Assembly: GCA_033064195.1 (NCBI GenBank)
Contig: JARBJD010000068.1
Span: forward strand, 1 to 64,000
DNA length: 64,000 nucleotides
Origin: Blattamonas nauphoetae
Taxonomy: Eukaryota; Preaxostyla; Oxymonadida
Reading direction: 5' to 3'
Numbering within the stretch: position 1 is the first letter of the stretch; each line of letters begins with the position of its first letter. The notes under the pieces are model-generated. The model searched no databases and was not told the DNA's origin. It saw only the letters and a list, made by a program, of their open reading frames with translations. Below, in pieces: positions 28,542 to 38,911 of this stretch. A program made the position numbers and the translations under genes.

Positions 28542-31466
28542 TCAGAAGGATCGGCGGGACATGATCGCATCAGGACTCGATTGCTCAACTTGATGCGATT
28601 GTGGGGCAGCAGCAGGGAGAGCTTCAGGGTGAGAGATCCGAGCAGCTATCTGAGGTTGAGGGGGAGAGGGAGATGGGATGGCTGAAGTGAAAAGTGGTTG
28701 TGCTGGTGTGGGATCGGTTTGTTGTCGTGGTTGAAGTTGCCTCAACACAAACCGTTGTTCCTTCGATTCAGTCAACATAGTCGGCACAGGCTGTCCCATC
28801 TCGTCCATCACACGTCCAGCGTTGGTGAATCGTGGGTTGGGAGTGTTCTGACCTCGTTTTCTGTCTTTTGGTCTTCGCTGTCTCTTCCCGCCGTCTCCTC
28901 CCATCGACGAGAAGCCTGCCTCTTTCTGTCTCAGATTCGTTTCCAACTCCTCCAATGTCACTGACACTCTTCCAGGCTGTGTTCGAAGAGACGAAGAATT
29001 CAAACTCTGGGGCTGTGGCATCTGTGCAGTTTGGGTGACAAGAGAAGCAACATGTGGTGGAAGCTGCATCTGATGGATTGGAGGGAGCGGGAGAGGACGA
29101 GGCAGAGGTTGGGGCAAGAGTGGTTGTTGTGCGTGTGCAGGTTGAGAATTTGGTTGTTGGGCGTGTGCTGGTTGAGGTGGTTGTGAAACAAGAGATTGGT
29201 GTGCGGCGACTTGATGAGAAACAAGAGATGAAGGACGATTGACAACGTTGACTGGATATGCGTTGCTCGTTTGGTGAAGAAAGAATGGATCCAGCGGGGA
29301 TTGAGCCAGAGTCTGAGGCTGATTGGCTTTCTTCTCTTGTTGTCTCGCAAAGAAGCTCTTCATGGCTGGCTCCTTCGCACCCATCGTGTTCACCTCCTTC
29401 TCCTCGTCTTTCTTCCGTTTGTATTCACTCAAATAGATCATCGCATCGTTTCTGGCCTTTTTCATCAATTTCTCCATTTCGATATCATCCAAATAAATAA
29501 ACCCTTCCTTCACGTTTATTGGAAGAGATGAAGAGAACATGAAAAATGTCCACTGAGCCAACACTTCCATTGGAATGGGAGTGGAGATGGGTGGAAGTGA
29601 CTGGAAGTGTGCAAACATTCTTTGGGGAAGTTCTTGTTTGAATTGAGTCATGTGGGGGACTGTTGGCGGCGATGACGAGAGAGGAGGAGAAGCGAGGGAG
29701 GGAGTCTGTAGGATTGGACGATGAGAAGACGTGTCATGTTGAGAAGAAGAAGAACTGTCCACAGCGGGAACTGAATCGGCCTGTCGGATCAATGCCAGTT
29801 CCACCATATAAAGCGCATCACTCGGAAGCCCAGATTCGGAGAAAGAGAGGAAGTTCTCGTCGAATTTGGGTTTTGATGCAGATTTTGATTGATTTATGGA
29901 TTTTTCTTCGAATGTTGGTTGAGATTTTGCGTCTACTGATTCAATAGATTGTTTCTCGGACAGCGAGGAGAGTTGAGGTTGTTGGTCCGTTGAATCGCTG
30001 TTAGATGTCTCGATTTGGTCTGTGTCCGAAGCAAGTACGAGAGACAGAACGGTATTTTGCCGATTTTCCGGCACAACTGGCGACAAATCCCGTTTTAGCG
30101 GATTGTCATCCACCCGATCAATGATCCTCAAACTTCTTGTGACATCCTCCTTCTTTTCCTCTTTTTTGGTCTGTTTCTGCCGTTCGATCACTATTCGAGG
30201 TGCAATTTCATCAGATTGAGCTAATAGAGGTCCGTTGAGCGACATTCCCGATGTCATGAAAAACTGATCGCGGCTGTCGGGAATACTGTGCATGAAAGGG
30301 GGACTATCAATATTTTCGGAAAGAGGGAGTGGTGGTTCTGGAGCCTGTTGCTTTGGCGCAGATTGTCTCGGCTCTGTTATCGTGTTTGTGCCGTTGAACA
30401 GGTTGTCCAAATCCGAAATAGTGATTGATTTTGGATCAATATACGCGATATGCGCCTGTTCTCCTTCAAATTTGTGATTATTTGGCTGTGTTTGAACGTT
30501 ATCTGTCGGCTCATTCGAATTTGGTGTCGTCCGGGTTTGATGATCGTGTGACGGCTCAGGCTCGACATTTGGCGAAGTTGAAGACGAAAGAATCTCCAGA
30601 TTTCCATCCAGATCCGTTTTAGCGATCAGAGTCTGTTGGAGTTGATGGATTTCTGCGTCCAGTGCCGATTCTGAGATCGATTCTGACGTCGTCGAACTGC
30701 TCTCGTCAGAGAGACTTAAATCCTCCAAATAGTCCATATTCCCTTCATATGTACCAATTGCCGTGGGTACTTCGATGTTTACATGCTGCTCTTGTTCTCC
30801 CGCATGGAGCGTCGTTCTTGCGAGTAGCTGAGCTGTTCGAGCGAGAATCTCCTCACGATCTGACTGTACTGCATTTTCTGCTTGGAGATTGGTGAGAGGT
30901 GATGATTCTGAGGGAGGCAGAATCGGAACAGCTGTTATATCCGACGGTTTCTGATTGTGATCATTTGTCCCAGTTGCTTCACTTGATACTGTATTGATGA
31001 TTAAGTCTTGAATCTCTTCCTCCTTCGTTTCCTCATCACTGCCAACACGTTCTTCCGTTTGGAGAGGTTTCTCATTGTCTGTTTCTGGATGAGACTGGTT
31101 GTGTTCCTTTGTCTGCTTCAACAGGCCGTTATCTTCCATCAGTCCAGGTGGATCAAAATACACAGAGTCGCTCTGCTGAGGAGTATTCTCCGTTTGAGAT
31201 ATCTCTTCTTGGGCCGTTTGCGATGTGTCATTCATCTGTTGCGATTCCTCTTTTAGTCTTGCTTCCATAAGCTTCTCTTCCTCGAGCATCTTCCTTCTTT
31301 CCGCCTCTTCCTTCTCTTTTTCAGCGAGTATTCTGTTTCGTTCAATTGATTCTCGTGAAAGTCGTTCCAGTTCTTCTCGTCGCTCTGTCTCTTTCTTGAT
31401 CCTCTCTCGTTCTTCCTCCTTCCTCTTTTCATTCTCCTTCATCATCAGGCATCTGAGTAGTCCCAT
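28542..31466 (-). CDS. Large charged, low-complexity protein (~974 aa)
   Basis: Start taken at ATG 31466; a second in-frame ATG pair at 31445 is also possible, and CTACTCAG just before it could be a splice acceptor from an unseen upstream exon. Residues ~8-85 are an extreme E/K/R helix (KRKEEERERIKKETERREEL), a probable single helix or coiled coil. The middle is disordered, rich in S/T/Q/P. A short ordered segment (MEVLAQWTFFMFSSSLPIN ... YLDDIEMEKLMKKARNDAMI) lies near residues 630-690, then glutamine/proline-rich text (SQPPQPAHAQQPNSQPAHAQ), a basic patch (GGKRQRRPKDRKRGQ) and a disordered tail. Not recognised by family. The E/K/R helix directly downstream of a GYF-domain gene recalls the GYF-plus-charged-helix layout of GIGYF translation repressors. 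Confidence 0.65.
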   Translation of the reverse strand: MGLLRCLMMKENEKRKEEERERIKKETERREELERLSRESIERNRILAEKEKEEAERRKMLEEEKLMEARLKEESQQMNDTSQTAQEEISQTENTPQQSDSVYFDPPGLMEDNGLLKQTKEHNQSHPETDNEKPLQTEERVGSDEETKEEEIQDLIINTVSSEATGTNDHNQKPSDITAVPILPPSESSPLTNLQAENAVQSDREEILARTAQLLARTTLHAGEQEQHVNIEVPTAIGTYEGNMDYLEDLSLSDESSSTTSESISESALDAEIHQLQQTLIAKTDLDGNLEILSSSTSPNVEPEPSHDHQTRTTPNSNEPTDNVQTQPNNHKFEGEQAHIAYIDPKSITISDLDNLFNGTNTITEPRQSAPKQQAPEPPLPLSENIDSPPFMHSIPDSRDQFFMTSGMSLNGPLLAQSDEIAPRIVIERQKQTKKEEKKEDVTRSLRIIDRVDDNPLKRDLSPVVPENRQNTVLSLVLASDTDQIETSNSDSTDQQPQLSSLSEKQSIESVDAKSQPTFEEKSINQSKSASKPKFDENFLSFSESGLPSDALYMVELALIRQADSVPAVDSSSSSQHDTSSHRPILQTPSLASPPLSSSPPTVPHMTQFKQELPQRMFAHFQSLPPISTPIPMEVLAQWTFFMFSSSLPINVKEGFIYLDDIEMEKLMKKARNDAMIYLSEYKRKKDEEKEVNTMGAKEPAMKSFFARQQEKKANQPQTLAQSPLDPFFLHQTSNAYPVNVVNRPSSLVSHQVAAHQSLVSQPPQPAHAQQPNSQPAHAQQPLLPQPLPRPLPLPPIHQMQLPPHVASLVTQTAQMPQPQSLNSSSLRTQPGRVSVTLEELETNLRQKEAGFSSMGGDGGKRQRRPKDRKRGQNTPNPRFTNAGRVMDEMGQPVPTMLTESKEQRFVLRQLQPRQQTDPTPAQPLFTSAIPSPSPPQPQIAARISHPEALPAAAPQSHQVEQSSPDAIMSRRSF

Positions 31467-31950
31467 CAAAATAGGTAAAACTGGGATCAATTGATGTCAG
31501 TGCCTAAATTTGGACTGAGATCAAATTTCAACTCTTTTCCTTTGAGATTTTCTCATTATCACTTCATTAATCATGTTCAATTCACTTCTTGTTTTCACAT
31601 AATGCTCTTCAATATTTCAGACAGCTCTTATTTCCCAAAAACACGCACGATCACAATCACCAACACTTCTTTTTTCGATGTATTCCCTTCATTGACTTTA
31701 GTCAGTGAGAAAAAACCATCAAAGAAGACATAATAACGCATTATCGACTTGTTTTAATAATTATTGTTGTAGAACAAACTGAAACAGCAGCACCCAAAGT
31801 TTGCATTTTCATGATCTATGAAGTGACCATTTTCCTTTTTACTTTTTTTTCCATTCAAATATCATATATAAGAAGACTTTTTTGAAATGAAAGAAACGAA
31901 ATGGTATTGTAGGTATTTAGTGGGATCAGATCCGACTGGGATCACTGGGA
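31467..31950. other. A/T-rich gap between two same-strand genes
   Basis: About 480 bases between the GYF gene stop and the start of the charged protein. A repeated GATCCCA phrase lies just after the GYF stop (minus strand). No clear exon. I looked for splice sites that would join the two genes and found no usable GT before the GYF stop. Confidence 0.4.
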
Positions 31951-32843
31951 TCAAATCAGAAGCCTGTTCATCATCTTCCGGGCCTCCTTCTCTTTCTTCA
32001 TCTTAGCTGCTTCGCTGCGCATTCTTTGTTTAGCTTCTTCCTGCCCAACGCCGATTCGGTCTCCCAACTTCTTCTTATTCTCCGCCCCTTCATTCACTGC
32101 AACTGGTGCCGTCACAAATGCCTCTTGATTGACAGGAAATCTGACAGAAAGAGGCCAAAACAACTCTTCTGTCAAATGGCGGATGTAAAGCGATGGTTGG
32201 AGATATCCCTGCTTGTACCATTTCCCCATCTGCTTAGAAGTATGCGGTCCCTGAATATTTCCACTCAAATCAGCATACACCCAGCATTTCGAATCGTCTG
32301 GAGGCGGCTGAGTGACTGGGGTTACGGATGGTTGAGATGAAAGCTTGAGGACGGGGGCATTGGTCGAATGGTGGTTATGCTCTGGTTTGACTGCATTGGA
32401 GACTGGTTTTGGTTGGGGTTTTGGATCGTGTTTAGGATTGGGTCGTTGGGTATCTATTGGCCGAGATTTTGGTTTAGGGTTCCGAGAGCGTTCTTTTGGA
32501 TTGACAACAGAATCATTGAGTTGAGTTTGGCGGATCTGAGGTTGTTTGTTTTGCTGTTTTGATGGTTGATGATTTGGAGGCTGTGAGATTCGCACAGAGA
32601 GGATATCGGAAGTGAATGAAGAAGATAATAAAAAAAGAATGGTTGAATTTTGATAGAAAGTCATACTGGTTGTTTCCGAGAGCGATTCCAGGATGGATTT
32701 CGTGGATGCTGGAAGGATGCGTTTCTTCGATTCATCTGATGGTCATACTCAGGATAATCGGAGAAAAAGAAGCTATCATTCGCATCATAGTACCCGCTGT
32801 CAGAGTAGTAGAAAGGATATGACATCAAAGCTAAGTTCGACAA
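31951..32843 (-). CDS. GYF-domain protein, two exons (268 aa)
   Basis: Exon 1 is 32843-32667 and exon 2 is 32580-31951, joined across an 86-nt GT-AG intron (32581-32666: GTATGA ... TCTCACAG); the frame is kept exactly. The protein has a tyrosine-rich N-terminus (YPFYYSDSGYYDAND), a long proline/lysine/asparagine linker, and a GYF domain at residues ~159-205: WVYADLSGNIQGPHTSKQMG then KWYKQGYL, matching the W-x-Y-x-D...G-x-x-Q-G-P...M..W...GY signature. A basic helical tail follows. GYF domains bind proline-rich peptides; relatives act in splicing (CD2BP2), mRNA repression (GIGYF) or transcription. Cytoplasmic or nuclear adaptor role is inferred. Confidence 0.85.
32581..32666 (-). other. 86-nt intron of the GYF gene
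   Basis: Donor GTATGA and acceptor CTCACAG; splicing joins ...RSRKQP to PPNHQPSKQ in frame and removes an in-frame TGA that otherwise ends exon 1. Confidence 0.75.
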
Positions 32844-33579
32844 CCCTCTCAGAGAAGAAAAGAAAGTATGGCAGAAAGATCCAACACGAGTTTGACTCCA
32901 TCAACATGACAATTGGATCATATCATCAGTGAAATCAATACATATCCCATCAACCAGTGCAGTTTTAGATTTCCATTCAGAAGAAAGAACAGTGAAATGT
33001 GACGAAAAACAAAACAAAACGAACACGACAAAGAAAATATGAAAATGAAGACGAGAATGTTGAGAATAGTGGTCAGAGAGGAAGATGACGTGAAAATGGC
33101 CAGGAGCGATTGGTAGCTTGCCCTTCATCCGACGATTCGAGTTTCTGGCGAATTTGGGATTTAACTGTCCTGCCGACTTGGCCAGCAATGCCGAAATCAA
33201 CAAGAACAACCTCTTCAACTGGGTTTATGGTGAGTCCTTCCACAGAGCTTCCAAATCCGAAGCACAACGAACTCGATGTTGTGCATGTCCAGGCTGTGCA
33301 ACCACGAGGGAGGGGAAGGGAGTGGCAGGGGCATGTCGTGAATGAACTTCGAGCAACGTCGGGAGGGGTTGGATCAGAGACAGGATGGATGAGGCGTGAA
33401 AGTTGGGTCGAGAGAAGATGGTTGGGAACAATCTGCGATGTGTTGTTTGATCTGCCAGAATAAAGATTGGAGAGACGAGACAACGTGGGGAAGATGGAGG
33501 CTGTCACAATCGCAAAAAATGGATGTTGTCCAAAGGAAGTCAGAAACAGGTCGAAATGTGAGTTGGTTCTAGTTTGTTT
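32844..33579. other. Gap with one possible coding remnant
   Basis: A minus-strand frame at 33073-33507 (144 codons) is G+C-rich and includes NPVEEVVLVDFGIAGQ, but has no plausible start or neighbours and no family that I can name. It may be a fragment of a decayed gene. Otherwise nothing seen apart from conserved sequence just downstream of the first helical-repeat gene. Confidence 0.3.
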
Positions 33580-34677
33580 TTATTCCTGTTTAAAAATGTT
33601 CGTACCCTGCAGATTGCTCAAGTCGATCGATTTGGCAACAATACGGCGTCCGAAAGTGCTTTCGTTGTTTTGCAGCTTTGTTTCAATCACATCTTCGATG
33701 CCCTCCATTCTCAACATTCGATACACTGTCTGCCACATCTGTTGCTCGTCTCCCCTTGTATCGTTCCATTCCCGCTGGTAATTGATCATGAGGACCACAA
33801 AATACCAGATTGAGCGATCATATTCGAAGAAAGTCAGACAATTTGGGATCGTGAGCATGACTGGCATATGAAGAACAAAATCCATTGTCGGTTGATGAAA
33901 AGGAGATAGTTCGATGAGATGGGCAAGGAGCGTCAGGAATAGTCTGGAATGCAATTGATTGGTGATCGAGGAACATTTTACGCACAAATGGCATATATAC
34001 TTCTCCGAAGGTGACACAACTTGCTTCAAAACCGTCTCGTGAGCAGTTTGTGTCTCATCACCATTTTCAATTCCGAGTTCTGCCAGAGCACCCGGACTTG
34101 AGAGCCAGACAGTGTTGATGATGATTCCTATGAGGTTGATGTGGATATCAACTGCTGTCGCGAAGGACAGGGTTTGTGGATTGAGAGTGTTGATGAGTTG
34201 AGGGATCAGACCAGCTTTGACGAGGGCAAAACGGACTTTGGTTGAACAGTTCACGACCAGAGCTTCGAGCATCTTCATAGCTGATTTGGTGATGGTCTGA
34301 CTGGAAGAAGACATGAGAACCTCAATGGACTGCACGAAGACTGTCAGAGAATCATCACGCGAAGGACCAAAGTTGTTGAGAAAAGCGTCGGCTGATTCTC
34401 TATCAGTCGGAGTCATAAATTCGAGAAAATTCACGGCTTTCTCTTCCAAAGTGTCATCAAAGACAGGTTGTAACTTCATTTGGGCAATAAGAGATCGAAA
34501 GACAACGGCGTTTTCCGATTCTGAGAGATCTTGACTTTCATCCCAATTCAGAAACGCTGAGCAATCCATCGAAAAGGAGAACTGAGAGGAGGACAAAGAA
34601 GATTGCCTTGGTGTTTGTGAGATATCAGTTTTCTCGATTATCGTGTTCATTCCGGCTGATTCCGAAAAAACGGTCAT
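33580..34677 (-). CDS. Helical-repeat (HEAT/ARM-like) family protein, copy 1 (365 aa)
   Basis: Intact member of a tandem family. Residues 1-35 are polar and Ser-rich, then the family start SMDCSAFLNWDESQ. The rest is alpha-helical with ARM/HEAT-like periodicity: a helix pair around SIEVLMSSSSQTITKSAMKM (~110-130), then AGLIPQLINTLNPQTL, then SPSEKYICHLCVKCSS, then a PTMDFVLHMPVMLTIPNCL helix and a conserved end (RMLRMEGIEDVIETKLQNN). I recall this family as strongly expanded in Blattamonas and listed as hypothetical. A protein-protein scaffold role is inferred from the fold. About 640 bp in its 5' half are almost identical to copy 5, which points to recent duplication or gene conversion. Confidence 0.85.
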   Translation of the reverse strand: MTVFSESAGMNTIIEKTDISQTPRQSSLSSSQFSFSMDCSAFLNWDESQDLSESENAVVFRSLIAQMKLQPVFDDTLEEKAVNFLEFMTPTDRESADAFLNNFGPSRDDSLTVFVQSIEVLMSSSSQTITKSAMKMLEALVVNCSTKVRFALVKAGLIPQLINTLNPQTLSFATAVDIHINLIGIIINTVWLSSPGALAELGIENGDETQTAHETVLKQVVSPSEKYICHLCVKCSSITNQLHSRLFLTLLAHLIELSPFHQPTMDFVLHMPVMLTIPNCLTFFEYDRSIWYFVVLMINYQREWNDTRGDEQQMWQTVYRMLRMEGIEDVIETKLQNNESTFGRRIVAKSIDLSNLQGTNIFKQE

Positions 34678-34979
34678 GATGGGTTCGAAAAATGATTGAA
34701 ATTAGAAGATTTAGATGAAATGGATTTGCAGAAGGGACAGTTCAAACAAATCAAGGAAAAGCGAGACAATCCAGGGATGAAGAAGTGAGATGGTGAGGAG
34801 AACGGAGATTGACGGGTCATGGTCCGTTGTTTCCCAATGCTATTGTGTTCATTCCCTCCAATCGTTTCCTTCCACAACTTGGTCACAGTGTGATTGTGCG
34901 AAGGATTCAGTCTGTTCAGTCAAGTCCATCGCCAAATTGTTGTCACAGTCCATCAGATCTGGTCGTCCTTTCTCATCAT

Positions 34980-36053
34980 CTATTTCCGCCACAGAACGTT
35001 CATTCCGTGCAGAATGATCAATTTGAGCGAAATTGATATCAGACTATCTCCATAATTTCCATTTCGATCGTCTTGCAGCCATTGTTCCATCACATCGTCG
35101 ATCCCTTCCTTCCTCTGACAGGGTAATAATATCTTCCCCATCTGTCGCACTTCTCCGCCGTGGTCGTTCCATTTCAACTGGGAATAATACATAATTTCCA
35201 GTGAAAACATGATTGAGTGCGGATTTGGACAGGACATGAAAGAACTTGGGATCGTGAGAGTGAGAGGCATATGAAGAACAAATTCCATGGTTCGGTGATA
35301 ATAAGGACATATCTGGAGGAGTCGGGCAAGTAACTGGACGAAGTCATTTGACAGGTCGATATCGACGATCGAGTTGCGGTTTGTGCACAAATGGCAAATA
35401 TACTGCTTCGAAGGACTGATAATTTGCGTCAGAACCATCTCAGAAACTGCATGTTGTTCATCGTGATCTGTAATTTTGAGTTGTGAGACACAATATGGAG
35501 TTGCGAAAATGACAGAATGGGTGAGGAGACGAACGAGAGAAGTATGGATATATCCTGACTCTTCCAAGTCTAGTGACTGAGGATTGAGAGCGGTGATGAT
35601 TTGAGGGATTATATCAGCTTTGATGAGAGAAAGTCTGACCTTCACTGAACATCTCCAGATCAGATTTTCGAGCAGATTCATTGCAGAAGTGGTGACAACC
35701 CAATTGCGAGAAGAAATGAGTACCACAATGGACTGTACGAAGTTGGTCAATGAATCATCTGTGTTTCGCCCAAGGCTGCGGAGAAAAGAATCTGCTGATT
35801 CACGATTCTTTGCTTTCACAGATTCGAGAAATGACACAGCTTTCGCTTCCAGCAAGTCATCAATTGCAGGGCGAAACTTAATCGTGGCAACAAGAGACAG
35901 AAAGATAATTGTCTTTTTATCTTCAGACATTCGTCTGGTCTCTTTCCATTTCAGGAAAGCAGAACAATCTGAAGAAGATGACAAGTAGCGTGAAGAGATA
36001 CCATGGCAAGGGGAATCAGAGGAGGTCTTTATATTCGAGTCTAGAGCAGTCAT
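34980..36053 (-). CDS. Helical-repeat (HEAT/ARM-like) family protein, copy 2 (357 aa)
   Basis: Start set at the first in-frame ATG, MTALDSNIKTSSDS, 22 codons inside the longest open frame, matching the start position of its paralogs. It has the family landmarks DCSAFLKWKE, SIVVLISSRNWVVTTSAMNL, ADIIPQIITALNPQSL, SPSKQYICHLCTNRNS and TMEFVLHMPLTLTIPSSF. The C-terminus is more diverged (LISISLKLIILHGMNVLWRK). This is the most diverged intact copy. It is 303 bases upstream of copy 1 on the same strand. Confidence 0.8.
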   Translation of the reverse strand: MTALDSNIKTSSDSPCHGISSRYLSSSSDCSAFLKWKETRRMSEDKKTIIFLSLVATIKFRPAIDDLLEAKAVSFLESVKAKNRESADSFLRSLGRNTDDSLTNFVQSIVVLISSRNWVVTTSAMNLLENLIWRCSVKVRLSLIKADIIPQIITALNPQSLDLEESGYIHTSLVRLLTHSVIFATPYCVSQLKITDHDEQHAVSEMVLTQIISPSKQYICHLCTNRNSIVDIDLSNDFVQLLARLLQICPYYHRTMEFVLHMPLTLTIPSSFMSCPNPHSIMFSLEIMYYSQLKWNDHGGEVRQMGKILLPCQRKEGIDDVMEQWLQDDRNGNYGDSLISISLKLIILHGMNVLWRK

Positions 36054-36109
36054 TGCTTCGGACTTTACTGCGAATCTTTCGTTATGGGTCAGAAGAATGA
36101 AATGAGATG

Positions 36110-36272
36110 AAAAACACAATCAAATGAAGAATCCAATGAAAACATAGAAATGAAGAGCAATCCTGCTTTATGACTTCTTCGACACCATCAGCTTGCAGTT
36201 CGAGAACACCCCGCGACGTCGCACAACTGTCGGTAGACCATCTATATATTCAATCAGAGCCCCATTCCACTT
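36110..36272. repeat. Duplicated block, copy near gene 2
   Basis: Contains CATCAGCTTGCAGTTCGAGA and the following GAACACCCCGCGACGTCGCA stretch; a near-identical block lies at about 43940-44085, at the other edge of the gene array. Both sit upstream of helical-repeat genes. Confidence 0.7.
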
Positions 36273-36524
36273 CGACAACGACAAAGAAAGGATGAAATGG
36301 TGACAGGGACGAGACGGAGATCGAGTGTGCAACAGGACAGTCGCTTTCGAAGAACGATCATCACAGATTCATGTTCTACTCTCTCCAGTCCGTTCGGTGA
36401 GAAAGGAAGAGAGGAGTGAAGGGTGAAGAACACGACGACGAGTCAAACATAGCGAATGAAGACAGTCGAGGCGAGCATTGGTTGTGAGCCGAAAGAAGAT
36501 CCACCAGCACGCGCCACAATAAGT

Positions 36525-37672
36525 GTGGTCAGTTGAGAGGCTGAGGGGAGTGGGAGGGTGTGGGTGGGGAGGGAGAGGCAGAGGTGAGTGGGAGGGTGTG
36601 GGTGGCGAGGGGAGAGGAAGAGGGAATGGGAGGGTGTGGGTGGTGAGGGAGAGGCAGAGGGAGTGGGAGGGTGTGGGTGGGGAGGTGAGAGGCAGAGGGA
36701 GTGGGAGGGTGTGGGTGGCGAGGGAGAGGCAGAGGGAGTGGGAGGGTGTGGGTGGGAGGAGGCAGAGGGGAGTGGGAGGGTGTGGGTGGTGAGGGAGAGG
36801 CAGAGGTGAGTGAGAGGGTGTGGGTGGTGAGGGAGAGGCAGAGGGAGTGGGAGGGTGTGGGTGGTGAGGGAGAGGCAGAGGTGAGTGAGAGGGTGTGGGT
36901 GGTGAGGGAGAGGCAGAGGGAGTGGGAGGGTGTGGGTGGTGAGGAGAGGCAGAGGTGAGTGAGAGGGTGTGGGTGGTGAGGGAGAGGCAGAGGGGTGGGA
37001 GGGTGTGTGGGTGAGTGAGGAGGAGGAAGAGGGAGTGGGAGGGTGTGGGTGGTGAGGGAGAGGCAGAGGGAGTGGGAGGGTGTGGGTGGTGAGGGAGGAG
37101 GCAGAGGGAGTGGGAGGGTGTGGGTGGTGAGGGAGAGGCAGAGGTGAGTGAGAGGGTGTGGGTGGTGAGAGGCGGAGGAGTGGGAGGGTGTGGGTGGTGA
37201 GGGAAAGAGAGGAGTGGGAGGGTGTGGGTGGTGAGGGAGTGACAGAGGGATGTGGGAGGGTGTGGGTGGTGAGGGAGAGGCAGAGGTGAGTGGGAGGGTG
37301 TGGGTGATGAGGGAGAAGCGGGGGAGTGGGAGGGTGTGGGTGGTGAGGGAGAGGAAGAGGGAGTGGGAGGGTGTGGGTGGTGAGGGAGAGGCAGAGGTGG
37401 TGGGGGGGTGGGTGGTGAGGGTGAGGAGAGGAAGAGAGTGAGGGAGGGGTGTGGGTGGTGAGGGAGAGGCAGAGGGAGTGGGAGGGTGTGGGTGGTGAGG
37501 GAGAGGAAGAGAGTGGGAGGGTGTGGGTGGTGAGGGAGTGACAGAGGGATGTGGGAGGGTGTGGGTGGTGAGGGAGTGACAGAGGGATGTGGGAGGGTGT
37601 GGGTGGTGAGGGAGAGGCAGAGGGGAGTGGGAGGGTGTGGGTGGTGAGGGAGAGGCAGAAGGGAGTAGTGAA
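36525..37672 (+). repeat. G-rich minisatellite, ~37-bp unit, about 30 copies
   Basis: Unit close to GGGAGTGGGAGGGTGTGGGT followed by GGTGAGGGAGAGGCAGA, with variants of 30-40 bp. The plus strand is almost free of C. The minus strand stays open for 389 codons of Pro/His/Ser/Leu text only because C-rich repeats lack stop codons; it is not a gene. The many GGG tracts could form G-quadruplexes. The same unit makes a second array at 40470-40810. Confidence 0.92.
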
Positions 37673-37907
37673 TGTGGTGGATTCTTCGTCATCCCCACAA
37701 TCGAGAGCGATGAATCAAGTTGCAGAGTGATCTTTGCTGTTTCTCTTCAGTGCAATCAATTATCAAAAAGCACCATTTGACAGACTCCGAATCGTTCGAG
37801 CAAATGATGAGGCGATGCCAGAGGCGACAAAGATCACGCACAAACAGTGTTTGTTGTCCAGAAGAAGCTCGAAACAGCCAGAAACGTTCGCTGGTTCGTG
37901 TCTGTTT

Positions 37908-38911
37908 CTATTCCTGTTCCGGAAGGTTCATGCCCAGCAGGTTGTTCCATCTGATCGAGTGGGCAACAACCTGTTTTCCATGAAATTCGTTCCTGTCGTT
38001 TTGCAGTTTCGTTTCAATCGCATCTTCGATGCCCTCCATTCTCAGCATTCGATGCACTTTCTTCCACATATTCTGCACTGCTCCCCTTGTTTTGTTCCAT
38101 GTCCGCTGAATAACGACCATGAAATACAGAAAAGAGTAGACTGAATCATCTTTTTCGAAGAATGTGAGACAACCTGGAATCGTGAGAGTGATTGGCATGC
38201 AAAGAACAAAATCCATGCTCGGCTGATAAGAAGGACAGATTTGGAGGAGTCGGGCGAGGAGTGTCAGAAAATCATCGGATTGGTCTCCATCGACGATCGA
38301 ATAGCGGTTCACGCACGAATGCCAAATATACTTCTCTGAAGGCACAAGAACTTGCTGCAAAACCGTCTCGTGAACAGCTTGTTGTCCACTGTCTTCTTCA
38401 ATTTCGAGGTTGTTCAGTCCAAACGGAGTTGCGAGCCAGAATGAAATCTGGACGGTTTTCATGAGGTTGATGTGGATATTGACTGCTTCAGCGAATGAAA
38501 GAGACAGAGGATTGAGAGTGTTGACGAGTTGAGGGATCAGATCAGCTTTTACGAGGGAAATTCGGAACTTGGCAGAACAGTGATTGAGTTGAACTTCGAG
38601 CATCTCCATTGCGGCTTTAATGATTGCCAGACTTGTTGATGAAAGGAGCACCAGAATGGACTGGACGAAGTTGGGTGAAGATTCATCAGTAGTTTGCCCA
38701 AAGCTTCCAGTGAATCGTCAAGTGAAGGCTGGAACTTCACAGTGGCAACGAGAGACTGAAAGACAACGGCTGTTTTGGACACAGATTCAGTTCGATTTTC
38801 GGTCCAATTGAGGAATGGGGAACATTCTGTGGAGAATGACACACGAAATGAAGACAAACCAGAACATGTATTGTGTAGAGAGGTGTCTGGATTTGGATGT
38901 AAACTCGTCAT
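37908..38911 (-). pseudogene. Helical-repeat family, copy 3, decayed
   Basis: A fifth-family member that no longer reads through. The 5' piece (38911 down to ~38690) has the family start TECSPFLNWTENR and VFQSLVATVKFQPSLDDSLEA. Compared with its paralogs about 25 codons are then missing, and the frame shifts. The 3' piece, up to 37908, carries SILVLLSSTSLAIIKAAMEM, ADLIPQLVNTLNPLSL, PSEKYIWHSCVNRYS, FVLCMPITLTIPGCL and the conserved ending LLGMNLPEQE. A single deletion of a length not divisible by three would explain it. Flanked on both sides by minisatellite arrays. Confidence 0.8.

Noticed and set aside
33073-33507. Possible kinase fragment because of a VDFGIAG motif
   Set aside because: No catalytic-loop or glycine-loop text at the proper distances; three matching residues are not enough.
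36529-37698. 389-codon minus-strand open frame rich in Pro/His/Ser/Leu
   Set aside because: It is the C-rich strand of a ~37-bp minisatellite; such repeats lack stop codons in every frame. No start context or non-repeat sequence.
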